Below, piece after piece: positions 41,897 through 50,191 of a DNA stretch of 64,000 bases (its first letter is position 1; each line of letters opens with the position of its first letter). The notes below the pieces were generated by a model, which saw only the letters and a list, made by a program, of their open reading frames with translations, did not search any database and was not told the DNA's origin. The DNA comes from Flagellimonas lutimaris (GTDB lineage: Bacteria > Bacteroidota > Bacteroidia > Flavobacteriales > Flavobacteriaceae): assembly GCF_003581615.1 (NCBI RefSeq), contig NZ_QXFH01000070.1, forward strand, positions 62,001-126,000. The letters run 5' to 3'. A program made the position numbers and the translations under genes.

Positions 41897-42373
41897 TTAT
41901 TCTCGAGTAATCTCTAAAATCTCAAATTTCAAGGTTCCGTTGGGTACCTTGATCTCTGCTACATCACCAACTTCTTTTCCCAATAATCCTTTTCCAATGG
42001 GGGATGTTACCGAAATTTTACCTGTTTTTAAATCTGCTTCACTCTCTGCCACCAAGGTATACTTCATTTCCATACCATTGGCTTGATTTTTAAGTTTAAC
42101 GGTAGACAGGACCAAGATTTTGGAGGTATCCAATTGTGATTCATCTATCAAACGGGCATTGGCCAAGGTTTCTTCCATTTTGGAAATTTTCATTTCCAAA
42201 AGTCCCTGGGCTTCTTTCGCTGCATCATATTCTGCGTTCTCGGAAAGATCTCCCTTGTCCCTTGCTTCTGCAATAGCTTGTGAAGCTTTGGGACGTTCTA
42301 CATCTTTTAAGTAATTTAACTCGTCCCTCAATTTCTTTAATCCTTCGGGTGTATAGTATGAAACGTTGCTCAT
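41897..42373 (-). CDS. greA: Transcription elongation factor GreA
   Basis: Protein of 158 residues with the GreA plan: an N-terminal antiparallel coiled coil (about 1-75), whose tip contains the acidic residues in LSENAEYDAAKEAQG, and a C-terminal FKBP-like domain (ISVTSPIGKGLLGKEVGD). It restarts backtracked RNA polymerase by stimulating transcript cleavage. Length is normal. The flavobacterial order HIT-greA is retained here. Confidence 0.96.
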   Translation of the reverse strand: MSNVSYYTPEGLKKLRDELNYLKDVERPKASQAIAEARDKGDLSENAEYDAAKEAQGLLEMKISKMEETLANARLIDESQLDTSKILVLSTVKLKNQANGMEMKYTLVAESEADLKTGKISVTSPIGKGLLGKEVGDVAEIKVPNGTLKFEILEITRE

Positions 42374-42465
42374 ATCGTTAATTTTTAATGCAAAGAGGCA
42401 TCAAAGAAAATCAAAAAATTTCCCCTATGGCATCCTTTCTTTATAAATACAAAAAATCCTCAACT

Positions 42466-42492
42466 ATACCCATGCCCTGCATGGTATTTTTG
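42466..42492 (+). other. Stem-loop with overlapping -7-like box between greA and the Rieske-like gene
   Basis: CCATGC / GCATGG with a CCT loop, extended by TACC and GGTA with one bulged base, runs into TATTTTTG (42485-42492), a perfect -7 sequence. It may be an operator over a promoter for the lipoprotein gene at 42562, or a weak terminator. Neither reading is certain. Confidence 0.3.
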
Positions 42493-42505
42493 CGAGGATT
42501 TAACG

Positions 42506-42513
42506 CAAATATA
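42506..42513 (-). promoter_or_regulatory. -7 element facing greA
   Basis: The minus strand reads TATATTTG, a perfect consensus. The greA leader would be about 130 bases if this is its promoter. Confidence 0.35.
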
Positions 42514-42561
42514 GACAAATTTTCATCAACTTTGTTGCTCAACCGTTATCAAACATTGACT

Positions 42562-42996
42562 ATGAAGCACTTCTGGGCCATTGTCCTTTTGGCACTTATA
42601 GTATCCTGCAGTTCGGATACAACCAATCGAAATCCTTATTTACAGGAAGTACGATTTCGATTCGAGTTGAACCTCAATCTACCATTGTACAATAATTTGC
42701 AAAATATTGGAAATCCCGTTTATGTGGGCAACAACGGAGTAGGTACAAGAGGTGCTTTTGTCATAAATACAGGGTCTAGTTTTATGGCTTGGGAAGCCAG
42801 TTGTCCTAACCATGTTCCCAATGCATGTTCCACCATGTCCATTGATGGGCAGAACGCAGTTTGTAGTTGTGAGGGATATACCTATAATTTATTTACAGGG
42901 CAGCAACTGGATAGGCCCGATGATGGAAACAGATATCATGACCTTTTATTTTATAGAGCCACACAGAGCGGAAATGTTGTTATTATATCCAATTAA
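42562..42996 (+). CDS. Rieske-like lipoprotein with incomplete iron-sulfur ligands
   Basis: Protein of 144 residues from the ATG of MKHFWAIVLL, with a lipobox (LIVSC, Cys16). The C-terminal half resembles a Rieske [2Fe-2S] domain: WEASCPNH at 78-84 sits where the first CxH box belongs, and VCSCEGYTYNLFTG at 100-113 where CxxHG belongs. The second His is replaced by Glu104, and the first box is CxxH. A normal Rieske cluster is therefore unlikely. The fold may be kept for another purpose. The long in-frame extension upstream overlaps a hairpin and is not likely to be translated. Confidence 0.72.
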   Translation: MKHFWAIVLLALIVSCSSDTTNRNPYLQEVRFRFELNLNLPLYNNLQNIGNPVYVGNNGVGTRGAFVINTGSSFMAWEASCPNHVPNACSTMSIDGQNAVCSCEGYTYNLFTGQQLDRPDDGNRYHDLLFYRATQSGNVVIISN

Positions 42997-43004
42997 ATTG
43001 AAGA

Positions 43005-43991
43005 ATGAAGTATAGAAAACTCGGAAAAACAGGAATAAAAGTATCGGAAATCTCCTTGGGCACCTGGCAGGTAGGCGGTAAATGGGGCTCTGGTTTTGAT
43101 GATGCTTTAGCTGAACATATTATCAATGAAGCCATAGATGCAGGTGTAAATTTTATAGATACCGCTGATGTTTATGAGGCTGGAGCAAGTGAAGCAGCGG
43201 TTGGCCGAGTAGTCAAATCAAGGTCTGAAGAAGTTTTTGTGGCCACCAAATGTGGTAGACAGATCAATCCACACGTGAATGAAGGGTATACTGTTGAGGT
43301 ACTGCGAAAATATGTAGAGGACAGTTTAAAAAATACCGGGTTGGATTGTTTGGATTTGATTCAACTGCACTGTCCACCTACTGAAGTTTATTACAGACCC
43401 GAAATTTTTGAATTGTTCGATCGATTAAAGGATGAAGGCAAAATAAAAAACCTCGGTGTCAGCGTGGAAAAAGTGGAAGAAGGCTTAAAGGCCATTGAAT
43501 ATCCCAATGTGAACACGGTTCAAATCATATTCAATATGTTCCGACAGCGCCCTTCGGAATTGTTCTTTGAACAAGTTCGAAAAAAAGATATTGGCGTGAT
43601 TGTCCGTGTGCCTTTGGCAAGTGGGCTGCTTACAGGAAAATTTTCATCGGACTCCACTTTTGACAAAGACGACCATAGGAACTTTAATAGAGATGGTGCA
43701 GCTTTTGATAAAGGTGAAACCTTTAGCGGCGTCCCTTTTGATTTAGGCTTAAAGGCCGTTGATGAACTTAAAAAAGTATTCCCACAGAGAGATAACCTCG
43801 CACCAGTTGCGCTTCGATGGATATTGGACTTTCCCGAGGTGAGTTGTATTATTCCTGGAGCATCAAAAGTGGAACATCTCAACAGCAATATCAAAGCCGC
43901 GGAATTACCTCCGTTAACAGACAAAGAAAAGGTAGCTGTAAACGAAATCTACGATAAGCACATCAAAAAACATGTGCATCATCTTTGGTAA
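43005..43991 (+). CDS. Aldo/keto reductase
   Basis: Protein of 328 residues, a TIM-barrel NADPH-dependent reductase of the YgcC/Tas-like branch. The catalytic Asp and Tyr are in NFIDTADVYEAG, the Lys in VATKCG and the His in LIQLHCPP, so the tetrad is complete. The C-terminal PGASKVEHLNSNI loop binds the cofactor's 2'-phosphate. Its aldehyde or sugar substrate is unknown. It starts eight bases after the Rieske-like gene and may be co-transcribed; a Gfo/Idh/MocA oxidoreductase converges on it. Confidence 0.9.
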   Translation: MKYRKLGKTGIKVSEISLGTWQVGGKWGSGFDDALAEHIINEAIDAGVNFIDTADVYEAGASEAAVGRVVKSRSEEVFVATKCGRQINPHVNEGYTVEVLRKYVEDSLKNTGLDCLDLIQLHCPPTEVYYRPEIFELFDRLKDEGKIKNLGVSVEKVEEGLKAIEYPNVNTVQIIFNMFRQRPSELFFEQVRKKDIGVIVRVPLASGLLTGKFSSDSTFDKDDHRNFNRDGAAFDKGETFSGVPFDLGLKAVDELKKVFPQRDNLAPVALRWILDFPEVSCIIPGASKVEHLNSNIKAAELPPLTDKEKVAVNEIYDKHIKKHVHHLW

Positions 43992-43995
43992 GATA

Positions 43996-44997
43996 TTATA
44001 CGGTGCCTAGAATTTTTTCCATGACCCAATTGGTATTCAAACCAGTCTTTCCAGTTGATGGATGTACTGCTTTGTCCAAAAGATGATTTTTGATATTTTC
44101 CACATGAAACTCCTGAATATGTTCGGGATGTGGAATTTCCAATGTTTGATGCCCTGATGCATTCTCCAATTCAATCGGTGCTTCATCCAAAATGGCAAAA
44201 CGAATGCTTCCTTCGGAACCTAAAATTTCGACTTTATCGCTGCGATGGTGCGTTCCAAAATTCCAACTGCCGGTACCTGTAACACCTCCTTCGTGCATCC
44301 AATTTGCTGTTACCGCATCAAAAGCGGAATACAGTCCAAGTTGGTTGGTTCCAAAACCGTTGGCATCGACAATATCTCCTAAAAGAAAGGCAAACAAATC
44401 CAGTCCATGACTGGCCAAATCATCAAAATAGCCACCTCGGGCAATAGTTGCATCGGTCCGCCAATTATATTTTTTGCTCAAATCGACCTCATTGGGCGGT
44501 TTAGTCTTTTGCCAATGAATATGCCGTACTTCACCGATCAAGCCTTTATCCAGCCATTGTTTAATTTTTAAAAAACGGGGCAAGGAACGTCGATAATACG
44601 CTACAAAAAGTGAAATATTCTTAGCTTGAAAGGCTTTATAAATCGCTAAACTGTCCTCGTAGGTTGGAGCCATCGGTTTTTCAATACAACAGGGTTTACC
44701 AACCTGGGCCACCTTTAATGCATACAATTTATGGGTATCTGGAGGGGTAGCGATATAAATAGCATCAATATTAGGATTATTGATAACCTCATCGGCGTTG
44801 GTGGTCCATTTTGGAATATTATGACGTTTGGCATAGTCCTCTGCCTTTTCGGTATTGCGCCGCATGACCATATCCACTCTAAAACCGAGAGTATCTTTAT
44901 AAGCGGGAACGCTCTTTTTTTCTGTAACGCTACCACAGCCTATTACACCCCAGCGAAGGGGTTTTTCTTCGGAAAAATGAAAACGAGATTCTGTCAT
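43996..44997 (-). CDS. Gfo/Idh/MocA family oxidoreductase
   Basis: Protein of 333 residues from the ATG of MTESRFHFSE. An N-terminal NAD(P)-binding domain (RWGVIGCGSVTEKKSVPAY) contains the family's EKP motif (CIEKPMAP), and the C-terminal domain is a beta sheet used for sugar binding (GGYFDDLASHGLDLFAFLLG). Such enzymes oxidise or reduce sugars and inositols. The substrate is not evident. The upstream 20-codon extension lacks conservation signs and is not used. It ends five bases from the convergent aldo/keto reductase. Confidence 0.9.
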   Translation of the reverse strand: MTESRFHFSEEKPLRWGVIGCGSVTEKKSVPAYKDTLGFRVDMVMRRNTEKAEDYAKRHNIPKWTTNADEVINNPNIDAIYIATPPDTHKLYALKVAQVGKPCCIEKPMAPTYEDSLAIYKAFQAKNISLFVAYYRRSLPRFLKIKQWLDKGLIGEVRHIHWQKTKPPNEVDLSKKYNWRTDATIARGGYFDDLASHGLDLFAFLLGDIVDANGFGTNQLGLYSAFDAVTANWMHEGGVTGTGSWNFGTHHRSDKVEILGSEGSIRFAILDEAPIELENASGHQTLEIPHPEHIQEFHVENIKNHLLDKAVHPSTGKTGLNTNWVMEKILGTV

Positions 44998-45061
44998 TGT
45001 GTTAAAATTACAGAATCCCGTTAAAAAAATTGAGTTAAAACACAGTTCTCGATACAAAATC

Positions 45062-45082
45062 CCTTCTGGGTTTTACTCGAAC
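45062..45082 (-). terminator. Weak terminator downstream of the thiamine-regulated TonB receptor gene
   Basis: On the minus strand AAACCC / GGGATTT with an AGAA loop, followed by TTTTGT. The stem is short. Confidence 0.3.
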
Positions 45083-45106
45083 TGACTCCTTGTCTTCCTT
45101 AACTTC

Positions 45107-47353
45107 TTAAAAATTGACTGTTGCTCCCAGAAGAAAGTTGATTCCTGCTTGTGGGTAGTATCCAGCACCTTCTATGGTTGTGATGGTTCCAGGGTTGGAA
45201 TAATCATCATCAAAAGTGTAAAAATATCCGTTGGAGACAATATCAGCATCAAAAATATTGTTCACCAAACCAGATAGCACAATACTTTTTACAAAGGAAT
45301 TGGTGTTGATGGTGTATTGAATATTAAAATCCGTCTGCGTGTAACTGTCCAAAACAGAGCCTTCGGAATCGATATTCCCCATATACTGCTTGCCTACAAA
45401 TTTGGACAACAAGGAAACTTGAAAGTTTTCATTAGGTTGGTAGGAGATGATATTTCCAGCAATCAATTGTGGTGAATATGCAATGTGCGTATTTCCCAAA
45501 TTTTGAAGCACTCCATCACGCTCAAAGTAGAAATCAATATTTCTGTTATCACTCAAAGCAATGTTTGGCCTCCATTTAAAGGCATTGGACAAGCTCACAT
45601 TCGCGTCGATTTCCAGACCTAAACGGTAACTGTCCCCGACATTGGACCTTAAAGGCGCACCAACATCGTTCAATTCGCCCGTCAAAACCAGTTGATCTTT
45701 ATATCGCATATAGTACACATTGGTGTTTAGCTGAAAACTTGGGGAAACGTACCTCCACCCCAACTCAAAATCGTTGAGTTTTTCCGGCTTTGGGCTTCCG
45801 CTCTCATAATCGTTACGATTGGGCTCGCGATTGGCCCTTGCGTATGATAGGTAGAAGTTATTGTTACGGTTTAAATCGAATGTAATACCTGCCTTTGGAT
45901 TGAAAAAGTTGAAGGAATCATCCACCAGACCTGTATCATCACCATTGGCTTCGTAAGTTACCCCTCGGTATTGCACATCTCCAAATAAGGACCATAGGTC
46001 CGTTAATTTATAATTGGCCTTAGTGTATAGGTTGAAATCGGTTTTGGTGGAATTGTCGTCGTAGTATCTGTCACGAATTTCGCTGTTGCTGGCATATTCA
46101 GCCCAGATAATCTCACCAAAGTGATCCCCTTTGTACTCGTTATATCCACCACCCATAATAAGTTCGAGGTTGTCGTTATTGTACGTAGCTGAAAAAATAG
46201 CTCCATAAAAATCATTATCCAACCAGCGACGACGAATCAAATCTGTGTTTTCCACCAAATCACCGTTTATGGTAATGGGTTCCAGACCATAGGTGGCGAA
46301 ATCGTCATCCTCCCTAAATTGCTCAAAGAAGCCTCGCCCTCTTGTGTAATGTACCGCCAAATGGGTGTTCCAAGCCGAGTTCCATGTTTCGTACCAATGT
46401 AGTTGAAAGTGATCTTGCTTGTAATCATCAACTTCGTTATCGTAAAACTGAGTGTTGCCGTTATCATCAGTATAAATTCCTGCTGAATTAAAAGTACGGT
46501 CGTTTTCCAATTGTTCTGGGGTAATACCATTCCAAGCTTGATAGGTAACTTCATGTCCACCAAAAAGCAAGGCTTTCACCAAAGTGTTGTCATCATTATA
46601 AACTCCTTGAAGAAAATAACCGTCTAATTCGGAAGCTGCACGGTCCACGTACCCATCTGAGGTAACTCGAGATAACCTTCCCGAGAATTCAAAATAACCA
46701 TTCATTAATCCTGTACTGAACTTTACATTGTTCCGCAGGGTGTTAAAGCTACCCACAGAGGATGAAATTCTTGCATAAGCCTCTTCAGAAAAGGCATCGG
46801 TAAGCATGTTCAAACTCGCTCCAAAAGCACCTGCTCCATTTGTGGAAGTACCCACCCCACGCTGCAATTGCAAACTTTGGGTGGAAGAGGCAAAATCGGG
46901 CATGTTCACCCAAAAAGTTCCCTGTGACTCCGCATCATTGTATGGCACACCATTGATGGTCACATTTACCCTTGTCGCATCGCTACCACGAACACGGATA
47001 CTCGTATAGCCCACTCCGGCTCCAGCATCGGAGGTGGTGACCACGGCAGGCATAAAATTCATGAGAATAGGAATATCCTGCCCTAGGTTTCGCGGGGCCA
47101 GTTCAACCTTGTCCAAATCGGAAAAAGTAATAGGGAACTCCTTGGTTACCCTCACTGCTTGTACCAGCACCTCGTCCAGCACCACTTTTTTTCCTTGCAG
47201 AGTGTCCGTGGGTTCTTCTTGGGCACTCATGGTAAGAGATAGGCCAAACAAGGCCATAATTGTACATAAAGTTTTGATGCGATTCCGTTTACGGTGTGTC
47301 GGTCCCGTTGAGCCAAGAACGGCCCTTAATTGAATAATTGAATAGAGTTTCAT
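45107..47353 (-). CDS. TonB-dependent receptor, probably for thiamine
   Basis: Outer-membrane receptor of 748 residues: an N-terminal signal region with an unusually long basic part before the hydrophobic stretch IMALFGLSLTMSAQ, a plug domain (about 55-190, with TSIRVRGSDATRVNVTINGVPYNDAESQ given in part as IRVRGSDATRV) and a barrel ending in LLGATVNF. It lacks the carboxypeptidase-regulatory domain of the receptor at 2.4 kb. A TPP riboswitch precedes it, so its ligand is most likely thiamine or a related pyrimidine/thiazole compound. The start is set by the first ATG, which lies in the 3' arm of a hairpin. Confidence 0.9.
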   Translation of the reverse strand: MKLYSIIQLRAVLGSTGPTHRKRNRIKTLCTIMALFGLSLTMSAQEEPTDTLQGKKVVLDEVLVQAVRVTKEFPITFSDLDKVELAPRNLGQDIPILMNFMPAVVTTSDAGAGVGYTSIRVRGSDATRVNVTINGVPYNDAESQGTFWVNMPDFASSTQSLQLQRGVGTSTNGAGAFGASLNMLTDAFSEEAYARISSSVGSFNTLRNNVKFSTGLMNGYFEFSGRLSRVTSDGYVDRAASELDGYFLQGVYNDDNTLVKALLFGGHEVTYQAWNGITPEQLENDRTFNSAGIYTDDNGNTQFYDNEVDDYKQDHFQLHWYETWNSAWNTHLAVHYTRGRGFFEQFREDDDFATYGLEPITINGDLVENTDLIRRRWLDNDFYGAIFSATYNNDNLELIMGGGYNEYKGDHFGEIIWAEYASNSEIRDRYYDDNSTKTDFNLYTKANYKLTDLWSLFGDVQYRGVTYEANGDDTGLVDDSFNFFNPKAGITFDLNRNNNFYLSYARANREPNRNDYESGSPKPEKLNDFELGWRYVSPSFQLNTNVYYMRYKDQLVLTGELNDVGAPLRSNVGDSYRLGLEIDANVSLSNAFKWRPNIALSDNRNIDFYFERDGVLQNLGNTHIAYSPQLIAGNIISYQPNENFQVSLLSKFVGKQYMGNIDSEGSVLDSYTQTDFNIQYTINTNSFVKSIVLSGLVNNIFDADIVSNGYFYTFDDDYSNPGTITTIEGAGYYPQAGINFLLGATVNF

Positions 47354-47372
47354 TCGTAAAAATGTTACGAAT
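47351..47372 (-). promoter_or_regulatory. Start-codon hairpin of the thiamine receptor gene
   Basis: A perfect 8-bp inverted repeat ATTCGTAA (47352-47359) and TTACGAAT (47365-47372) with a five-base loop covers the A and T of the start codon. It is a likely expression platform for the riboswitch 80 bases upstream, acting on translation. Confidence 0.55.
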
Positions 47373-47439
47373 AAAAGGGGTCATTATTCTTTGTTAGTAA
47401 TTGATTGTTGTTTCTAAAAGAAACATAGAAATTCCAAGA

Positions 47440-47530
47440 TGCGACTTGCGCATTCCCTTGGCAGCATTACCCGCCCAGGTTCATTGGGTATAATCTCAGC
47501 CTTTTGGTAAAAGCACCCCTTTGAGATGTG
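47440..47530 (-). promoter_or_regulatory. TPP riboswitch (THI box)
   Basis: On the minus strand the conserved elements occur in order: GGGGTGC (47519-47513), GGCTGAGA (47501-47494, CTGAGA being the pyrimidine-binding core), ACCC, GAACCTGG (47482-47475), GGGTAATGCTGCC, and AGGGAA (47458-47453). This is the pattern of the TPP aptamer. Thiamine pyrophosphate binding would shut off the downstream TonB receptor gene. The P1 stem is not obvious by eye. A short hairpin (ATGCG/CGCAT, 47439-47453) follows the aptamer. Confidence 0.93.
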
Positions 47531-47616
47531 ACAAATGTAAGTTGTTGTCCGCATTTTTAAAAACAAATTCAATTAATTCTAAAAAAATATCGAATTAGAA
47601 ATATTGCAAAAAAGAA

Positions 47617-47634
47617 AGGCTGCCGAAGCAGCCT
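47617..47634 (-). terminator. Terminator downstream of the 41-residue membrane ORF
   Basis: Perfect 7-bp stem AGGCTGC / GCAGCCT with a CGAA tetraloop. The minus strand runs on into TTTCTTTTTT, so it terminates leftward transcription that passes the small ORF. Confidence 0.75.
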
Positions 47635-47642
47635 CTCATTAT

Positions 47643-47690
47643 TGCCAATTTAATGGTCACAAGGAAAAAAGACCATGGTACAGATTGGCA
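47643..47690. ncRNA. Nested inverted repeats: structured RNA element of unknown kind
   Basis: An outer pair TGCCAAT (47643-47649) and ATTGGCA (47684-47690) encloses an inner pair ATGGTC (47653-47658) and GACCAT (47671-47676), so a two-tier stem-loop can form on either strand. It lies between a 41-residue ORF and its terminator, so it is part of the 3' UTR or a separate small RNA. I do not recognise an RNA family. Confidence 0.35.
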
Positions 47691-47715
47691 GAAATGGATA
47701 ATACGTGGCTAGTGT

Positions 47716-47841
47716 TTACATAGCATCATCCTGATTCTTCATATTCTTGTTATTATTTCTGTTTTTTAGGTATGATATCAATATATACAAGGCCAAGACC
47801 AACGATACCACATTAAAGCACAGGACTATTTTGTATAACAT
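47716..47841 (-). CDS. Small membrane protein, 41 residues
   Basis: An ATG ORF on the minus strand encodes 41 residues: a single hydrophobic helix (about 4-24, IVLCFNVVSLVLALYILI) followed by a very polar, Asn/Lys-rich tail (NRNNNKNMKN). The Ile/Val/Leu-rich helix with a positive cytoplasmic tail is typical of genuine small membrane proteins. A good terminator lies 82 bases downstream in the right direction. I see no named family. It lies between the DUF4301 gene and the riboswitch-controlled receptor. No clear promoter was found. Confidence 0.5.
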   Translation of the reverse strand: MLYKIVLCFNVVSLVLALYILISYLKNRNNNKNMKNQDDAM

Positions 47842-47879
47842 ATTATTTTACGTTGTTGCCTATCGTTTCCGAACCTTAT

Positions 47880-47982
47880 GAAAAGAAGACCGCGCAAAAT
47901 GCACGGTCTCTTACCAAATCAACCAACCTAGTTGAGACAACCCGCAAGGATTATCAAAATTTAATCATGTCATCGAAAACAA
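47880..47982 (-). ncRNA. Possible small RNA or leader with its own terminator hairpin
   Basis: A TATATTCG element on the minus strand (47993-47986; one mismatch to TAnnTTTG) lies about 80 bases before a hairpin AGACCG/CGGTCT with inner GC pairs (47887-47909) that is followed by TTCTTTT on the same strand. The roughly 100-base segment has no ORF and contains repeated GTTG/CAAC pairs. It could be a small RNA or an attenuator leader of the 41-residue ORF that starts 40 bases further on. Strand and ends are inferred. Confidence 0.3.
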
Positions 47983-48039
47983 TTTCGAATATACTTTTAA
48001 GACACGCTTTTTATAGACAGGTCACATCAAAGCACAAAA

Positions 48040-48069
48040 AAACCCGCTCTTTTTAAAAAGGGCGGGTTT
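48040..48069 (-). terminator. Terminator downstream of the DUF4301 gene
   Basis: AAACCCGC / GCGGGTTT enclosing a second stem CTTTTT/AAAAAG. The minus strand continues TTTTTTTGTG. Confidence 0.75.
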
Positions 48070-48090
48070 AATATATTGCTTACAAGACTC

Positions 48091-49629
48091 TTATGCTTGA
48101 TGCGTTGGCTTTAAAAGGTCGTTGACCGTCTTTACAGGATTGAAGGTTACTAATGGTACTTCAACAAAAATGGTATTCCAAAACGCCATGGCTCCATTCC
48201 ATAAACCTGGAAGCTCCAAAGCTTTTAATTCTTTTCCTTCTTTGGTCTTTCCTGTGATAAATCCTTGCTTGGGATCCACGTAGTCCAACAAATTGAACTT
48301 ATCCCCTTTATAGTTTCGAACACCACAAACCAAATCCACTGGATTAAAGTGTGTTGAATTCTGTAATATGGCAGCTTGATCTTTATTGCCCATATCAATC
48401 TGGGCGGATTCTATAATTTGAAGAGAAATATTTCCTTCACCATCTTTGATCCAAAAAGGACCTCCCCCAGGCTCCCCTTCATTTTTGACCATTCCACAAA
48501 TTCGGATAGGACGATTAATTCTATCCTTCAAAACCGATTTTTGTTCTACTACCCCTAAATCATCATAATTATTGGGCATACGAACATTGAGGTCTTTTTC
48601 CAAAAATGCTTTTATCTCATCTGCCTTTTCCACAGCAACATCACTTTCTTCCAAAAGTTTAGCATAAGCAAAGGCCTTATCCTGAACTTTTTTCAGAACA
48701 CCTGCCAGCATTTTTTTACTATTGGAAACCGTTTCCAAATTCTTATCAATCACCACATTATCAATATTTTTAATGAAGATGATATCGGCATCTTGATCAT
48801 TAAGGTTTTCTATAAGTGCTCCGTGACCTCCTGGTCGAAACAAAATGGAACCATCACCATTTTTAAATGGTTTGTTCTCCATATCTACCGCTATAGTATC
48901 TGTAGAGGGCTTTTGATTAGAGTAAGAAACATCGAATTTGGTATCAGTCTGTTTTGAAATCTTTGGACCTACCAACGCTTCTTCTTTGGCAAACATCTCG
49001 TCATGTTGTTCCGAAACGGTAAAATGAAGATTAGCCTTGCCCTTTGTTTTTGCATAAAGAGCAGCTTCTTTCAAATGCTCCTCAAACGGAGTTGCTGTAC
49101 CTGAACTATATTTATGGAAAGGCAAAAGACCTTTAGGATAAAAACCGTAGTTAAGACCACTTTCCGTCAACATTTCCTTAACAAAAAGATAGGCTTCTTC
49201 ATCCTTGTTGGATGCTTTGCCCTCTATTCTTGACATTATCAAATCGTAAAAAGGAAAATCGGGGAGGTTCTCGGTAAACTTTTGGGCATCCTTGTCACCG
49301 GTTCGCTCCAGATATTCTGATAGTTTTTCCTTGGAAGGATCAAATGCTTCCAAAAAATTGAACATCGCCTTGAACATTCGGGATGCTGCTCCGGAAGCGG
49401 GCACAAACTTTAATAAATCAAGGTTGCCCCTGTTATCTTCAAAATATTGAAGCAGGCCTAGTTGCTCCTTTTCGGAGAACCGAAGTATGCCGTTGCCAAC
49501 TACCGCGGCCTGCGATAGCTGAACAAAAGGGATGCCTTCTTTAAATGTTTGTATTTGATTTTCTACTTTTTCTTTGGAAATTCCTTTGGAATCCAATTGT
49601 TCCAAGTCTTTAGGACTTAATTCAATCAT
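48091..49629 (-). CDS. DUF4301 protein, nucleotidyltransferase-like
   Basis: Protein of 512 residues, cytoplasmic, matching DUF4301. Internal features recall sugar-nucleotide pyrophosphorylases: KFVPASGAASRMFKAM in the place of the nucleotide-binding loop, DGSILFRPGGHGALIENL and DADIIFIKNIDNV, where the UDP-sugar pyrophosphorylase family has its substrate segments. Activity is unproven. It overlaps the upstream kinase gene by eight bases and is the last gene of the phosphopantetheinyl transferase/thiamine-binding/PnuC cluster. Confidence 0.85.
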   Translation of the reverse strand: MIELSPKDLEQLDSKGISKEKVENQIQTFKEGIPFVQLSQAAVVGNGILRFSEKEQLGLLQYFEDNRGNLDLLKFVPASGAASRMFKAMFNFLEAFDPSKEKLSEYLERTGDKDAQKFTENLPDFPFYDLIMSRIEGKASNKDEEAYLFVKEMLTESGLNYGFYPKGLLPFHKYSSGTATPFEEHLKEAALYAKTKGKANLHFTVSEQHDEMFAKEEALVGPKISKQTDTKFDVSYSNQKPSTDTIAVDMENKPFKNGDGSILFRPGGHGALIENLNDQDADIIFIKNIDNVVIDKNLETVSNSKKMLAGVLKKVQDKAFAYAKLLEESDVAVEKADEIKAFLEKDLNVRMPNNYDDLGVVEQKSVLKDRINRPIRICGMVKNEGEPGGGPFWIKDGEGNISLQIIESAQIDMGNKDQAAILQNSTHFNPVDLVCGVRNYKGDKFNLLDYVDPKQGFITGKTKEGKELKALELPGLWNGAMAFWNTIFVEVPLVTFNPVKTVNDLLKPTHQA

Positions 49630-50191
49630 GTTTTTGGAGAAGTTTATCTATGTGTTTTATTGCTGTGGATAGCCTTGACGCTTTATCCCCTTTTAAGATA
49701 ATAAATTTCCTGTTATTATTCTCCAAAGCCTCCCTGAAATACGCAAACATTCGTTCTCTCTCATCTGGTTTGTCACGTAAATCGTCCGCCTCCCATGGTG
49801 TATCAATATATGTCAAGAAGTATAGGTCGTAGGTGTTTTTTAAAGCATATTCTTCTAATTGCGGATCACAGGTGCTATTATAGTAGGCCTCGGAATATAC
49901 TTTTGTCTCCAAAAGATCGGTATCGCAAATAAGTACTTGGTTTGCTTTCTTGGCCAATTCGTTTTCTAAACGTATCTGCCCATATGCGATAGGAACCAAG
50001 TCGTGCGGCTCACAAGTTTTCTGTTCTCTATCCCATTTATCTTGAAGGTACTCACGGGCATATTCGGGCACCCATTCCGTATGGTAATGCTTGGCCAATT
50101 GTTTAGACAACGTTGTTTTGCCGGTTGATTCAGGTCCAAAAAGGACTACTTTTATGAGGTTTGAAGGCTGTTGCCCAAGTTTTTCTTCCAT
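49622..50191 (-). CDS. NadR-like P-loop kinase (AAA_28)
   Basis: Protein of 189 residues from the ATG of MEEKLGQQPS. The P-loop GPESTGKTTLS (19-29) starts a domain like the C-terminal ribosylnicotinamide kinase part of NadR, with WVPEYAREYL and ICDTDLLETKVYSE following. It overlaps the pnuC-like gene by 40 bases. Next to a PnuC-type permease it would trap the imported nucleoside or vitamin by phosphorylation. The substrate is nicotinamide riboside if the permease is PnuC, but thiamine is possible because a thiamine-binding protein and a TPP-controlled receptor are in the same locus. Confidence 0.85.
   Translation of the reverse strand: MEEKLGQQPSNLIKVVLFGPESTGKTTLSKQLAKHYHTEWVPEYAREYLQDKWDREQKTCEPHDLVPIAYGQIRLENELAKKANQVLICDTDLLETKVYSEAYYNSTCDPQLEEYALKNTYDLYFLTYIDTPWEADDLRDKPDERERMFAYFREALENNNRKFIILKGDKASRLSTAIKHIDKLLQKHD

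Noticed and set aside
42388..42561. In-frame extension of the Rieske-like lipoprotein by 58 codons
   Set aside because: It would place a lipobox 74 residues in and spans a hairpin and -7 box; the ATG at 42562 begins a normal lipoprotein signal.
47886..47912. Hairpin as a plus-strand terminator
   Set aside because: Downstream on the plus strand the sequence is CTTACC, without a T-run; only the minus strand has T-rich sequence after the stem.
47853..48056. 67-codon plus-strand ORF in the gap before the DUF4301 gene
   Set aside because: It crosses a hairpin at 47887-47909 and most of the terminator at 48040, has biased low-complexity content and no promoter; it looks like chance.
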